From the NCBI RefSeq assembly GCF_002915595.1, contig NZ_PQGG01000031.1, positions 1-64,000 on the forward strand: 64,000 bases of DNA, in the 5' to 3' direction. Origin of the DNA: Zhongshania marina. Its GTDB lineage: Bacteria > Pseudomonadota > Gammaproteobacteria > Pseudomonadales > Spongiibacteraceae. The translations under genes and the position numbers were made by a program. Below, piece by piece: positions 7,991 to 17,536 of the stretch. A model generated the notes under the pieces. The model was not told the DNA's origin and made no database searches. It saw only the letters and a program-made list of their open reading frames with translations. Positions within the stretch are counted from its first letter, which is position 1. Every line of letters starts with the position of its first letter.

Positions 7991-9190
7991 ATGAAACAGC
8001 TCCGCGCCCTCACCCTGATTGGCCCCGGCTTTGTTGTGGCGGCAACCGGATTAGGTGCGGGGGATTTAGTCGCCGCCGCCGTCTCTGGCGCCAGCCTCGG
8101 CAGCTCTTTACTGTGGGCCATTGCCTTTGGCGCACTGATTAAACTCGCCCTTAACGAAGGCCTCGCGCGTTGGCAGCTCGGCAGCGGCACGACTCTGTTA
8201 GCCGGATGGTTGCAGTATTTGCCGCGCTGGATGAATTACTATTTTCTAGTCTATCTATGTATTTGGGCCTTTCTCGTCGGCGCCGCACTAATGGCCGCCT
8301 GCGGCTTGGCGGCTAATGCACTGTTCCCACAACTCTCAATCAATAGCTGGGCGTCGCTGCACTCCCTGCTCGCTATAGCATTAATTCTATTTGGCCGCTA
8401 TTCACTATTTGAACAGGCGATGAAAATACTCATTTTGCTGATGTTTGCCACCGTGATGGCGGCGCTGCTAGCCAGCGACTGGTCGAGTATTGGCCGCGAT
8501 ACAAGGACAAGCCTCAGCGATATCAATCAGCATTTTAATTTAGTGATGGCACTAATTGGCGGGGTCGGCGGCAGCGTTACCTTGCTTTGCTACGGCTATT
8601 GGATGCGAGAAAAAGGCTGGCACAATACTGACTCACTCGGTCTTGCCCGCATTGATCTCAGCGTTGCCTACACAATTACAGCGCTATTCGGCATGGGCAT
8701 TATGATCCTCGCGGCGCAATCTGCACCGGCGTCGGAGTCTGGAACACATATTCTGCTGGCAATGGCCGACCAGCTCGGCGTGCTGCTAAGTCCCATTTTC
8801 AAAGAGCTATTTTTAATTGGCGTGTGGGCTGCGGTGTTCAGCTCTATGCTTGGGGTATGGCAGGGAGTGCCGTATATTTTCACCGATCTAAGCGCCCAGT
8901 GGCGCAAAAATGTCGAGACCGTCGATACACGTAACAGCACGTATCGGCTGGCCCTACTGTATATCGCCATCCCACCCATTGCCCTGCTCTATATGGGCAA
9001 ACCTGTTTGGCTGATTATTTTATATTCCGTCACCGGCGCTTTATTTATGCCGTTTTTAGCGCTCACGCTACTTTACTTAAATAACCGCATCATCATGCCA
9101 GCTTTGCGCTACGGCAAACTCAGCAATGTGGCGATTGTATTGGCACTCTTGGTATTTACGTTTATTGGCGGGCAATATTTTTTATCGTAA
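7991..9190 (+). CDS. Nramp-family divalent metal transporter
   Basis: A 399-residue polytopic protein with about 11 membrane helices. The first helix motif GPGFVVAATGLGAGDLVAA (about residues 10-28) corresponds to the Nramp DPGN region but reads GAGD, so the metal-binding Asp-Asn pair is altered. A Met in the helix 6 MPH motif is not obvious either. It may therefore be one of the Nramp-related proteins with changed substrate. The start at 7991 is chosen because AGGA precedes it; an earlier in-frame start would overlap the divergent kinase gene and add a non-conserved tail. Confidence 0.75.
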   Translation: MKQLRALTLIGPGFVVAATGLGAGDLVAAAVSGASLGSSLLWAIAFGALIKLALNEGLARWQLGSGTTLLAGWLQYLPRWMNYYFLVYLCIWAFLVGAALMAACGLAANALFPQLSINSWASLHSLLAIALILFGRYSLFEQAMKILILLMFATVMAALLASDWSSIGRDTRTSLSDINQHFNLVMALIGGVGGSVTLLCYGYWMREKGWHNTDSLGLARIDLSVAYTITALFGMGIMILAAQSAPASESGTHILLAMADQLGVLLSPIFKELFLIGVWAAVFSSMLGVWQGVPYIFTDLSAQWRKNVETVDTRNSTYRLALLYIAIPPIALLYMGKPVWLIILYSVTGALFMPFLALTLLYLNNRIIMPALRYGKLSNVAIVLALLVFTFIGGQYFLS

Positions 9191-9197
9191 TTGATGT

Positions 9198-9497
9198 CTA
9201 GCTCCACTCGTCGCCGTAGTCGTGCAGGAGCTCTTCTCCCGCTGCGATATCACGCAACGCAACAACGCTGAAGTCATCGTAATAAATGACATTGGCAGAT
9301 TTATGATGATTGATATACTTGAGTGAACAGGTGACGTCGATCAAACGCCCGTCGGCCATCGTCAGCGTATGCAGGCCAGCCTCCTGTGCGGGACGGGTTG
9401 CGCAAAAACCCAACACGGTGCCCTCTGCTATATTACTGCGTGCAAACAAGCCCTTGCCGTGAATTGCACTTTTTTCTACCCGATAACACTTTGCCAT
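9198..9497 (-). CDS. Small SET-domain protein
   Basis: A 99-residue protein consisting of little more than a SET domain. It has the N-terminal strand (YRVEKSAIHGKGLFARSNI), the NHHKSANV segment matching the catalytic NHS/C motif, and GEELLHDYG matching the ELxxDY motif. SET proteins are S-adenosylmethionine-dependent lysine methyltransferases; bacterial targets are mostly unknown. The start at 9497 follows GAGG at good spacing; the 24 residues upstream do not fit the domain. It is convergent with the Nramp-type gene, 7 bases away. Confidence 0.78.
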   Translation of the reverse strand: MAKCYRVEKSAIHGKGLFARSNIAEGTVLGFCATRPAQEAGLHTLTMADGRLIDVTCSLKYINHHKSANVIYYDDFSVVALRDIAAGEELLHDYGDEWS

Positions 9498-9605
9498 ACA
9501 CCGCCTCTGCCATTGTCGTAAAAAACAAACTGGAGGCGGGACAATTGCTCCCGCCCTGTTACGCATCACATCAAGTAACAGGGCGAAGCAATCACTGCGC
9601 CAATC

Positions 9606-10376
9606 TTACTTTGCCAACATCGACATCAGCGCCGCCCAACTTACTTGATCTGCGTGGGCATCATACGCGAGGGGCATGTCATATTTTTTACCAACGGCGG
9701 TAGAACCAGGATTAGTAAAACTATGCATCACGCCGGGAAAGCTCAGCAGCTCAAAATTAACTTCAGCCGCTGTCATTTCCTCGACAAAACCCGCCACTTG
9801 TTTTGCTGGCACCATCGTATCTGCACCGCCGGTAGCGACTAAAACCTTGGCTTTAATCGTGCCTGGCTCCACCTTCATCTCGGTGCCCAAGGAACCGTGA
9901 AAACTTGCCACACCGGCTAGATCAAGTCCGCGCCGCGCCTGATTCAGCACCACAGCGCCACCAAAGCAGTAGCCAATCGCAAATAATTTGTCGCCATTCA
10001 CCGACGACTGCTTACGTAAAATGGCCAAGGCCGCATCAAAGCGCGCATTCATTTTTTCTGGTTCGGCAAGGGCGGCATTCATAAATGACGTTGCATCTTT
10101 AGGATGCGTGGCCGACTTGCCGGTGCCGTACATATCAACCGCAATAGCGGTATAACCAGCTTCGGCAAGCTGCTTGGCACGTTGCCGCGCATAATCGTTT
10201 AAGCCCCACCACTCATGCACAACAACTACCGCAGGGGCGGGCTTGGTGGCTGCGTCGTCGTGATACATCACCGCCGTTCCCAATTTATTTGGCAGTGTGA
10301 GTTTTTCTTCAACCACTGCTGCCTGCAAACTCGCGCTCAACAATATAGCCGCGAACAAGAAAATCATAAATCTCAT
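9606..10376 (-). CDS. Secreted dienelactone hydrolase family protein
   Basis: A 256-residue alpha/beta hydrolase with a signal peptide (MRFMIFLFAAILLSASLQAA). The dienelactone-hydrolase nucleophile is Cys in GYCFGG (about residue 137), with the Asp of GGADTMVP and the His of MHSFTNP completing a Cys-Asp-His triad. VVVVHEWWGLN forms the oxyanion region. The natural substrate is not predictable. The export signal suggests periplasmic action. It is divergent from coaD. Confidence 0.88.
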   Translation of the reverse strand: MRFMIFLFAAILLSASLQAAVVEEKLTLPNKLGTAVMYHDDAATKPAPAVVVVHEWWGLNDYARQRAKQLAEAGYTAIAVDMYGTGKSATHPKDATSFMNAALAEPEKMNARFDAALAILRKQSSVNGDKLFAIGYCFGGAVVLNQARRGLDLAGVASFHGSLGTEMKVEPGTIKAKVLVATGGADTMVPAKQVAGFVEEMTAAEVNFELLSFPGVMHSFTNPGSTAVGKKYDMPLAYDAHADQVSWAALMSMLAK

Positions 10377-10554
10377 GCCTAACTCCTTCTACGTATTAAT
10401 GACAACGACATCGAATATACCGCTTTTGCGAGCCATAAAGGCAGAATCACGAAAATTTCATCGCTAAGACGCCATTATGGCAATTCTCAGTATCAACTTG
10501 TGACACCTGTCTAATTTCGCTACCATTTCCGCCCCACAGATCCGGCGGTGATTT

Positions 10555-11299
<745 letters not shown>

Positions 11300-11492
11300 A
11301 AAAGCTCGCCGGCGCAAATTACCTCCCATCGGTTAAAATCTCTCCCAGCCGTTGCTAACACCCTAGCCAGACTAAGCTATTCCTATACCTCACTGGCCAT
11401 TATCGCCCTAGCGCGCTAGAGTAAAGCCGGTGCCTGAATTAATAACATCTTTTACCCAAGCTCATTAATTGAGCCAAAGAGTGACGCCCACT

Positions 11493-12764
11493 ATGCGAAA
11501 TATTCCCCTGCACTGGCAAATCGCTGCCGCTATTCTGCTCGCCGTAACAGCGGGTGTTATCGGTGGCCCCGACGCAGGCATCGGCAGTTTACATTTCACT
11601 GCGGTTTACGCGTTTTTAGGGACGATGTTTCTCAATGCCTTAAAAATGCTAATTGTGCCACTGGTTATGTCTTCAATTATCAGCGGCATGGCTGGCGTAG
11701 GTGGCGACAAGCTGGAAAAGCTAGGCGGTAAAACCCTGCTGTTTTACGCATCTAGTAGTCTCGTTGCCATTTTGATTGGCCTCGCTGTCGTCAATGTTAT
11801 CGCCCCCGGTAGCGGCGACAACCAAGCATTAGCCGCAACCATCAGCAGCAATGACCCAGAACTCAGCGACACCTTATCCAAGGTCGAGGGTCGCGGCGCA
11901 AGCGATATTGTGCAAGTCTTTGTGCGCATGGTGCCTACCAATGTCGTCAACGCCGCCGCCAATAGCGAAATGTTGGGGCTGATTTTTTTCAGTTTATTAT
12001 TCGGTTTCTTCCTCGCCCGCAGTAAATCTGAACACGCCAAGACACTGACCCATTTTTGGCAGGGCGTTATGGACATCATGACCGAAATCACTATGTGGGT
12101 TATGCGATTTGCGCCCATTGGGGTGTTTGGCCTAGTGGCAAAAACCGTCGCCATAACCGGCTTCGCGGCCTTCAAACCTATGCTGCTATTTTTCTTCACC
12201 GCCCTGCTCGCTCTGCTCATTCACGCCTTTGTCGCACTGCCACTGGTACTTAAATACGTCGCAGGGGTTAGCCCCAAAAAACACTATGCCGCCATGACGC
12301 CGGCGCTACTGACGGCGTTCTCAACCGCATCTAGCTCCGCCACGTTGCCGCTCACTTTGAAAAGTATTCAAGAGGAATCTGGCGTATCCAAGCAGGTCAG
12401 TGGCTTCGTGCTGCCCTTGGGTGCAACCGTCAATATGGATGGCACGGCCTTATACGAGTGCGTCGCCGCCATGTTTATTGCCCAGGTTTACGGCTTGGAA
12501 TTAGGTTTCGTTCAGCAATTCACTATTGTCATGATTGCGCTGCTTACCTCTATTGGCGTGGCCGGCATCCCCGCCGCAAGCCTAGTTGCCATATCTGTTA
12601 TTCTCGGTGCCATTGGTCTGCCACTCGAAGGGATTGGCTTACTATTAGTGACCGACCGCATACTCGATATGATTCGCACCGCTGTTAATGTATTTAGCGA
12701 TTCCTGCGCGGCGGTCGTCATTGCCCGCAGTGAAGGTGAGGACACCTTAATCGCGTCAAAATAA
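11493..12764 (+). CDS. Dicarboxylate/amino acid:cation symporter (DAACS family)
   Basis: A GltP/DctA-type secondary transporter of about 423 residues with eight membrane helices and two hairpin loops. Key motifs are the serine-rich hairpin STASSSATLPLT and the cation/substrate site LGATVNMDGTALY. The family imports glutamate, aspartate or C4-dicarboxylates with Na+ or H+. The start at 11493 (ATG) is preferred; GTG at 11481 and TTG at 11469 are in frame and possible. It is the first gene of a four-gene unit with HMG-CoA reductase, an esterase and a CoA-transferase, so its substrate may be a dicarboxylate such as a methylglutarate. That link is inference. Confidence 0.88.
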   Translation: MRNIPLHWQIAAAILLAVTAGVIGGPDAGIGSLHFTAVYAFLGTMFLNALKMLIVPLVMSSIISGMAGVGGDKLEKLGGKTLLFYASSSLVAILIGLAVVNVIAPGSGDNQALAATISSNDPELSDTLSKVEGRGASDIVQVFVRMVPTNVVNAAANSEMLGLIFFSLLFGFFLARSKSEHAKTLTHFWQGVMDIMTEITMWVMRFAPIGVFGLVAKTVAITGFAAFKPMLLFFFTALLALLIHAFVALPLVLKYVAGVSPKKHYAAMTPALLTAFSTASSSATLPLTLKSIQEESGVSKQVSGFVLPLGATVNMDGTALYECVAAMFIAQVYGLELGFVQQFTIVMIALLTSIGVAGIPAASLVAISVILGAIGLPLEGIGLLLVTDRILDMIRTAVNVFSDSCAAVVIARSEGEDTLIASK

Positions 12765-12806
12765 TCGCCACAAACAAACTAGCAATAACAATAAAACGGA
12801 TGCTTT

Positions 12807-13985
12807 ATGACTGATCGCAAGCCAATCCCCCGTATTAAGGGGGATAATTATTCCGAAGATGCCGCCGCGCTGCGCCGCGCATTTATAGAACAGCAAACCG
12901 GCGTAAAACTCACGCACACCAGTCATTATTCAATTGATCCAAACAGCGTTGAAGGCAATGCCGAAAACTTTATTGGCGTGGTGCAAATGCCGCTTGGCGT
13001 TGCCGGCCCCTACCTCATTAATGGCGAACATGCCCAGGGTGTGTTTTATGTGCCCATGGCGACCACCGAAGGCACCTTGATCGCCTCTTACAGTCGAGGC
13101 ATGCGGGTAATTTCAGAATCGGGTGGCGCCACCGTCACGGTGATTGAAGAATTTATGCAGCGCGCGCCACTATTCGAATTTGCCAGCGCACGCGACGCTC
13201 GCCACTTTTCAGACTGGCTAGATCAACAACACCCGACTATATGCCAGCAAGCGGAAAGCACCACCTCGGTAGGCAAGTTACAACACATTCAAAAATGGGT
13301 CATCGCTAATAAATTATTTACCCGTTTTAATTACACCACCGGGGACGCAGCCGGACAAAACATGACTGGCAAAGCAACCCACAAAGCCTGCCAGTGGATA
13401 CTGGGCAACTACCCCGGTGTAATCGAAAACTTCTCGCTATCAAGCGGCATAGAGACCGACAAAAAGCACTCGCACATGAACCTTCTGCACAGCCGTGGCA
13501 AGAAGGTTGTTGCAGAGGCAACTATCGGCAAAGACGTTTTAAAAGACCTAATGCGCGCCGATCCCGAACGTATGTTTCGCCTTCGCCAACGCACAGTGCT
13601 TGGCAGCCTGCTCGCGGGCTCAGCCTATAACGGCCCGCACTCCGCCAACGGTATTGCGTCGATGTTTATTGCCACCGGCCAAGATGAGGCCAATGTGGTG
13701 GAATCTCACACTGGCATCGCCTTTATGGACCTAACGCCAGCGGGGGATTTGTACTATTCCGTCACCCTGCCTTCCATAATTTGTGCCAGCTATGGCGGCG
13801 GCACCGGCTTGCCAACCCAGCGCGAATGCCTAGAAATGATGGATTGCTACGGACAGGGAAAAGCCAGAAAATTAGCAGAAATTATTGCGGCAACCGTACT
13901 CGCTGGAGACCTCTCTTTAGCGGCGGCAATCGTTTCCGACGAATGGGTTTCTAGCCACGACCAGTTAGGTCGCAATCGACCCTAG
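12807..13985 (+). CDS. Hydroxymethylglutaryl-CoA reductase, class I type
   Basis: A 392-residue soluble enzyme that interconverts HMG-CoA and mevalonate with NAD(P)H. The catalytic residues of class I enzymes can be placed: Glu in ATTEGTL (E88), Lys in ETDKKHS (K219 or K220), Asp in GQDEANV (D293) and His near the C-terminus in SSHDQLGRN (H384). TTGDAAGQNMTG (about 178-189) matches the cofactor-binding DAMGMN region. There is no membrane anchor. Class I HMG-CoA reductase is unusual in gammaproteobacteria, which make isoprenoids by the MEP route. No other mevalonate-pathway gene lies in the window, so a catabolic or specialised role, or horizontal transfer, is plausible. It lies 42 bases after the symporter gene. 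Confidence 0.93.
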   Translation: MTDRKPIPRIKGDNYSEDAAALRRAFIEQQTGVKLTHTSHYSIDPNSVEGNAENFIGVVQMPLGVAGPYLINGEHAQGVFYVPMATTEGTLIASYSRGMRVISESGGATVTVIEEFMQRAPLFEFASARDARHFSDWLDQQHPTICQQAESTTSVGKLQHIQKWVIANKLFTRFNYTTGDAAGQNMTGKATHKACQWILGNYPGVIENFSLSSGIETDKKHSHMNLLHSRGKKVVAEATIGKDVLKDLMRADPERMFRLRQRTVLGSLLAGSAYNGPHSANGIASMFIATGQDEANVVESHTGIAFMDLTPAGDLYYSVTLPSIICASYGGGTGLPTQRECLEMMDCYGQGKARKLAEIIAATVLAGDLSLAAAIVSDEWVSSHDQLGRNRP

Positions 13986-14049
13986 GCTTTTCTACCGCTA
14001 AAGTGCTACAGCAAAAATGCACAACAATGATAAGAAATAAATTAAAAAT

Positions 14050-14973
14050 ATGAATATTGAAAACATTAATCCACAACTGCAAAAGGCGTATCGCCGAATT
14101 CCTGCTGTGCCTTTTCACAATCGCTTTTTACTTCCACTACTGCAATTTCTAAGCCTACGTCAAAGTCGCGCCAAATCTATCCCTGGTATTACCATCAAGC
14201 AACACCAACTGGATAATTGCGGTATCCGCGTTTACCAAACGAAGGGCGAGCAATCAGGCGCTGGATTGCTATGGATACATGGCGGCGGCTATATCATAGG
14301 CAGCGCGCTAATGAATGATCTTGAATGTGCGCGCTACGCACAAGACTTAAACATCACCGTGGTCTCCGTAGATTATCGTCTGGCGCCGCAGCATCCTTTT
14401 CCCGCCGCCAGCGACGACTGTTTTGAGGCGTGGCAATGGATTATTAATAACGCTGAACATCTGGGTGTTTCTGCAGATCGCTTTGTTATTTCCGGACAAA
14501 GTGCCGGTGGCGGGTTGGCGGCAGGGCTAGTTCAGCGGATTCACGATAAGGGCGGCGTACAGCCTGCGGGCCAAGCACTGTTCTGCCCCATGCTAGATGA
14601 TCGCACCGCAAGCCGTAGTGAACTCGACGATATTAAACACCGGCTGTGGAATAATAAAAACAATCGCGGCGCGTGGACTTACTACCTCGGCCAAGTACCG
14701 GGGCTCGATCAGACGCCACCTTACGCCGTGCCAGCCCGCCGTGAAAATCTCGGTGGATTGCCCCCAAGTTGGATAGCTGTTGGCGACGTAGATCTTTTTT
14801 ACGAAGAAGATCAACGCTATGCCTCGCGTCTTCAAGAGGCGGGCGTCAACTGCGAAATGCATATTGTGCCCGGCGCGCCCCACGCCTTTGAAGCCATAGC
14901 CCCAGATGCGGAAGTCAGCATTGCGATAATGCAGTCTAACCACCAATTTTTGCGTCGCGTACTCGCACTCTAA
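14050..14973 (+). CDS. HSL-family alpha/beta hydrolase (carboxylesterase)
   Basis: A 307-residue esterase of the hormone-sensitive-lipase (family IV) type. It has the oxyanion motif HGGGYIIG (about residues 77-84), the nucleophile elbow GQSAGGG (about 149-155), the acid in VGDVDLFYEED and the His in PGAPHAFE. No signal peptide is seen, so it acts in the cytoplasm. It likely cleaves small carboxylic esters or thioesters. Its place between HMG-CoA reductase and a CoA-transferase suggests a part in branched-chain or terpenoid acid metabolism, but the substrate is not shown by the sequence. Confidence 0.9.
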   Translation: MNIENINPQLQKAYRRIPAVPFHNRFLLPLLQFLSLRQSRAKSIPGITIKQHQLDNCGIRVYQTKGEQSGAGLLWIHGGGYIIGSALMNDLECARYAQDLNITVVSVDYRLAPQHPFPAASDDCFEAWQWIINNAEHLGVSADRFVISGQSAGGGLAAGLVQRIHDKGGVQPAGQALFCPMLDDRTASRSELDDIKHRLWNNKNNRGAWTYYLGQVPGLDQTPPYAVPARRENLGGLPPSWIAVGDVDLFYEEDQRYASRLQEAGVNCEMHIVPGAPHAFEAIAPDAEVSIAIMQSNHQFLRRVLAL

Positions 14974-15009
14974 GCGCCTCGCAAATTCACATTTTGAGCC
15001 AATACCACT

Positions 15010-16218
15010 ATGACTAAAGAACTAGCCCACGGCCCCCTGCAGGGCATTCGTATTTTAGAGTTAGGCCAGCTTATCGCCGGCCCCTTCACTACCACCATGC
15101 TTGGATACTTTGGCGCTGAAGTAATCAAAATAGAACCACCCGGCATTGGTGACCCTATCCGTCGCTGGCGCAGTATGAAGGGCGACACCTCCCTGTGGTG
15201 GTACAGCATTGGTCGCAATAAGAAATCGGTGACCGTCGATCTACGTCATCCTGACGGTCAAGCTGTGGTGCGCGAGTTAGCGGCGCATTGCGATGTATTA
15301 GTAGAAAATTTTCGACCCGGTGTAATGGAAGAATGGCAGTTAGGGCCAGAAGACTTAAAGGCGACCAACCCCGATCTGGTTTACACCCGTATTTCTGGCT
15401 ACGGCCAGACCGGCCCTTACGCAGAAAAGCCCGGCTTTGCCTCGGTATGCGAGGGAATCAGCGGCTTCCGTCACCTCATTGGTTTTCCCGGCGAGGCCCC
15501 CGTAAGGCCCAATCTCAGTCTAGGTGATAGCATTGCCTCGCTCCACGCAATTATCGGCATATTAATGGCCCTCAATGCGCGCGAACGCGGTGTGCACAAG
15601 GGCCAAGTCGTTGACGTTGCACTCTACGAAACTATGTTCAATATGCTGGAGTCCGTCGTACCCGAATACGCCGAGGAAGGAATTATTCGCGAAGCCTCTG
15701 GCACCACCTTAACCGGCATTGTTCCAACCAACACCTATCGCTGCCAAGATGATAAATTTGTCATTATCGGCGGCAATGGCGATTCCATTTTTAAACGCTT
15801 AATGACCGAGATTGGGCGCGACGATTTTGCTGCAGATGCGGCGATGGCTGACAATGCAGGTCGCGTAGTCCATCAACAAAAGATTGATGACGCAATTAGC
15901 CTTTGGTGCAGTCAGCACCCCATACAAAGCGTAATTGAAAGGCTAGAAGCGGTGAGAGTACCCGCCGGCCCCATTTACAATGCGGAAGACATGGCGAATG
16001 ATCCACATTTTCAAGCTCGTGGCCTATTTGAAAAAGTGGCCATCGACGCAAGCAATAGCGTCACCATTCCGGGCATGTGCCCTAAACTAGATGGCACACC
16101 CGGTGGCACTCAATGGGCAGGGCCTAGCCTTGGTCAACACACCGAGCAAGTATTGCGAAAATTACTAAATATGTCCGCAGATAAATTAGAATCACTAAAA
16201 AATAACGCAGTGATTTAG
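15010..16218 (+). CDS. CaiB/BaiF (family III) CoA-transferase
   Basis: A 402-residue enzyme that transfers CoA between carboxylic acids. The N-terminal family signature (GIRILELGQLIAGPF, GYFGAEVIKIEPP) and the catalytic Asp in LSLGDSIAS (about residue 173) are present. The segments NFRPGVMEEWQLG and ISGYGQTGPY are typical. Relatives include formyl-CoA transferase and the succinyl-CoA:glutarate/HMG transferase. With the adjacent HMG-CoA reductase and dicarboxylate carrier, a dicarboxylate such as 3-hydroxy-3-methylglutarate is an attractive substrate (inference). Last gene of the unit, followed by a strong terminator. Confidence 0.92.
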   Translation: MTKELAHGPLQGIRILELGQLIAGPFTTTMLGYFGAEVIKIEPPGIGDPIRRWRSMKGDTSLWWYSIGRNKKSVTVDLRHPDGQAVVRELAAHCDVLVENFRPGVMEEWQLGPEDLKATNPDLVYTRISGYGQTGPYAEKPGFASVCEGISGFRHLIGFPGEAPVRPNLSLGDSIASLHAIIGILMALNARERGVHKGQVVDVALYETMFNMLESVVPEYAEEGIIREASGTTLTGIVPTNTYRCQDDKFVIIGGNGDSIFKRLMTEIGRDDFAADAAMADNAGRVVHQQKIDDAISLWCSQHPIQSVIERLEAVRVPAGPIYNAEDMANDPHFQARGLFEKVAIDASNSVTIPGMCPKLDGTPGGTQWAGPSLGQHTEQVLRKLLNMSADKLESLKNNAVI

Positions 16219-16287
16219 TCGCACATTTATTCACCATGGGTCGCGCTGCTCTCAATAATTTTGCAGTTCGTAACAAAATAAATGCAT

Positions 16288-16330
16288 AAGAAACAGCGAA
16301 AGAAGTATCCGCTTCGCTGTTTCTTTGTTT
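16288..16330 (+). terminator. Rho-independent terminator closing the HMG-CoA reductase unit
   Basis: The 13-base arms AAGAAACAGCGAA (16288-16300) and TTCGCTGTTTCTT (16313-16325) pair perfectly around a 12-base loop and run into a T-rich tract (TGTTTTT). From there to about 16660 I see no gene, only the probable promoter region of the next small gene. Confidence 0.88.
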
Positions 16331-16683
16331 TTCACACATTGCGGTGTCTGAATCATTCAAAACGCAGATAGCAATGCCAATTCACACTTTTAAGCGTCGT
16401 AAAATCGCTATTACAGACAAATAGCTGGCATTACGTCATAATATTCACCGCAATGCCTTTCAGTATTCCCTCGCCTTCCTAAAACTGGTTGGTAATTTAG
16501 CGGGTTTTTATGCTCGCTGGGCCAGCATCGCCAGATCGACTTTTTAAATACAGATGTAGTGATTACGCGCTTTCGTCAACAATTTCACCAAAAGCGATCA
16601 GCTACGCCATCAATTCAAAGCCTTGTGCTGCGCTCTTATTGGCAAGCTATGCCAGCACTAATTTGCAAGGAAACAGTTTGAAC

Positions 16684-16950
16684 ATGCAGGATAAAATTAC
16701 CGCTATATTGAATTACCTAAATGAAAACAAAACTCGCTGCAGCAATAATGCAGCGGCAGAGGCATTGGGCATAACCGCACCAGAGCTGAAAAAGCTGTTG
16801 GGAGAGCGCCGACCAGAAACCTCTTGGCTGGTTAATTATGGCACCGGCGAACCCGCTGGCTACAGCGCCGACGACAAGCACCCAGATCTTTATCGCACCA
16901 AACGAATTATTAAATCTGCGGAAGTTTTAACTCGCAATCTCGATTTGTAG
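16684..16950 (+). CDS. Small conserved-looking protein of unknown function
   Basis: An 88-residue protein from the ATG at 16684, which follows AAGGA. The frame is open further upstream, but those residues look non-coding. The first half (MQDKITAILNYLNENKTRC, NNAAAEALGITAPELKKLLG) resembles a helix-turn-helix of winged-helix type. The second half (SWLVNYGTGEPAGYSADDKHPDLYRT) is unlike families I know. It may be a small DNA-binding protein. It stands alone between two operons. Confidence 0.6.
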   Translation: MQDKITAILNYLNENKTRCSNNAAAEALGITAPELKKLLGERRPETSWLVNYGTGEPAGYSADDKHPDLYRTKRIIKSAEVLTRNLDL

Positions 16951-17118
16951 CAAGAATCACGGAATATCTGTGCGATGGCGCTAAGCCTCATCCTTGCCAA
17001 TTGAAGCCTAAATCGGGAATATTGACGCTAATTACCGCCCTGAGCTTATAACACCGCACCTCATTATGGGTCGAAGCATCAGAGCAACGTTTTCGCCCCG
17101 TAGCAGATGGAGGCTTCC

Positions 17119-17526
17119 ATGCTTAGACTATGCTTTAAAATTGGCATTATATTTTTCACTGCACTGGCGTATTCCTCAGAATCAGACACTGCCAGTTGCA
17201 CGCTGGATGGCACCCAGCTAGAAATGAATAGTTGCGCTGCCGAACGGCACCACGAACAAAAAGCGGCGTTTGACGACGCACTTGCAGAAATACTCGCGAT
17301 TGCTAAATCTAAGAATCAGGGCTTTGGCCCACAGCCCGACGATATTCAAAGTGCACAAGACGCGTGGTTAGCTTACGCAGAGCAGCACTGCCACCTGCTG
17401 TTAAGCTGGGGCGGAAGCATGGCCACCATGCAATACCATTTGTGCATGGCTGACTTGTATGAAGAGCGCCAAAAAGAAATTCAGGTGCATATCTGCCACC
17501 CAGCCCTTGGCGCCTGCACGCCGTAA
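17119..17526 (+). CDS. LprI-like (DUF1311) periplasmic protein
   Basis: A 135-residue protein from the ATG at 17119 with a short hydrophobic signal (MLRLCFKIGIIFFTALAYS). The mature part has the DUF1311 pattern: C..EMNSCAAE near the start, then IQSAQDAWLAYAEQHC, then SMATMQYHLCMADLYEERQKEI. The six or so Cys residues suggest disulfides. The LprI domain inhibits lysozyme in Mycobacterium; the function in proteobacteria is only presumed. It is convergent with the MDR reductase gene. Confidence 0.75.
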   Translation: MLRLCFKIGIIFFTALAYSSESDTASCTLDGTQLEMNSCAAERHHEQKAAFDDALAEILAIAKSKNQGFGPQPDDIQSAQDAWLAYAEQHCHLLLSWGGSMATMQYHLCMADLYEERQKEIQVHICHPALGACTP

Positions 17527-17536
17527 AGTTAAATAC

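Noticed and set aside
16124-16360. 78-codon minus-strand frame across the terminator at 16288
   Set aside because: It runs through a strong terminator hairpin and the end of the CoA-transferase gene; no protein family is visible.
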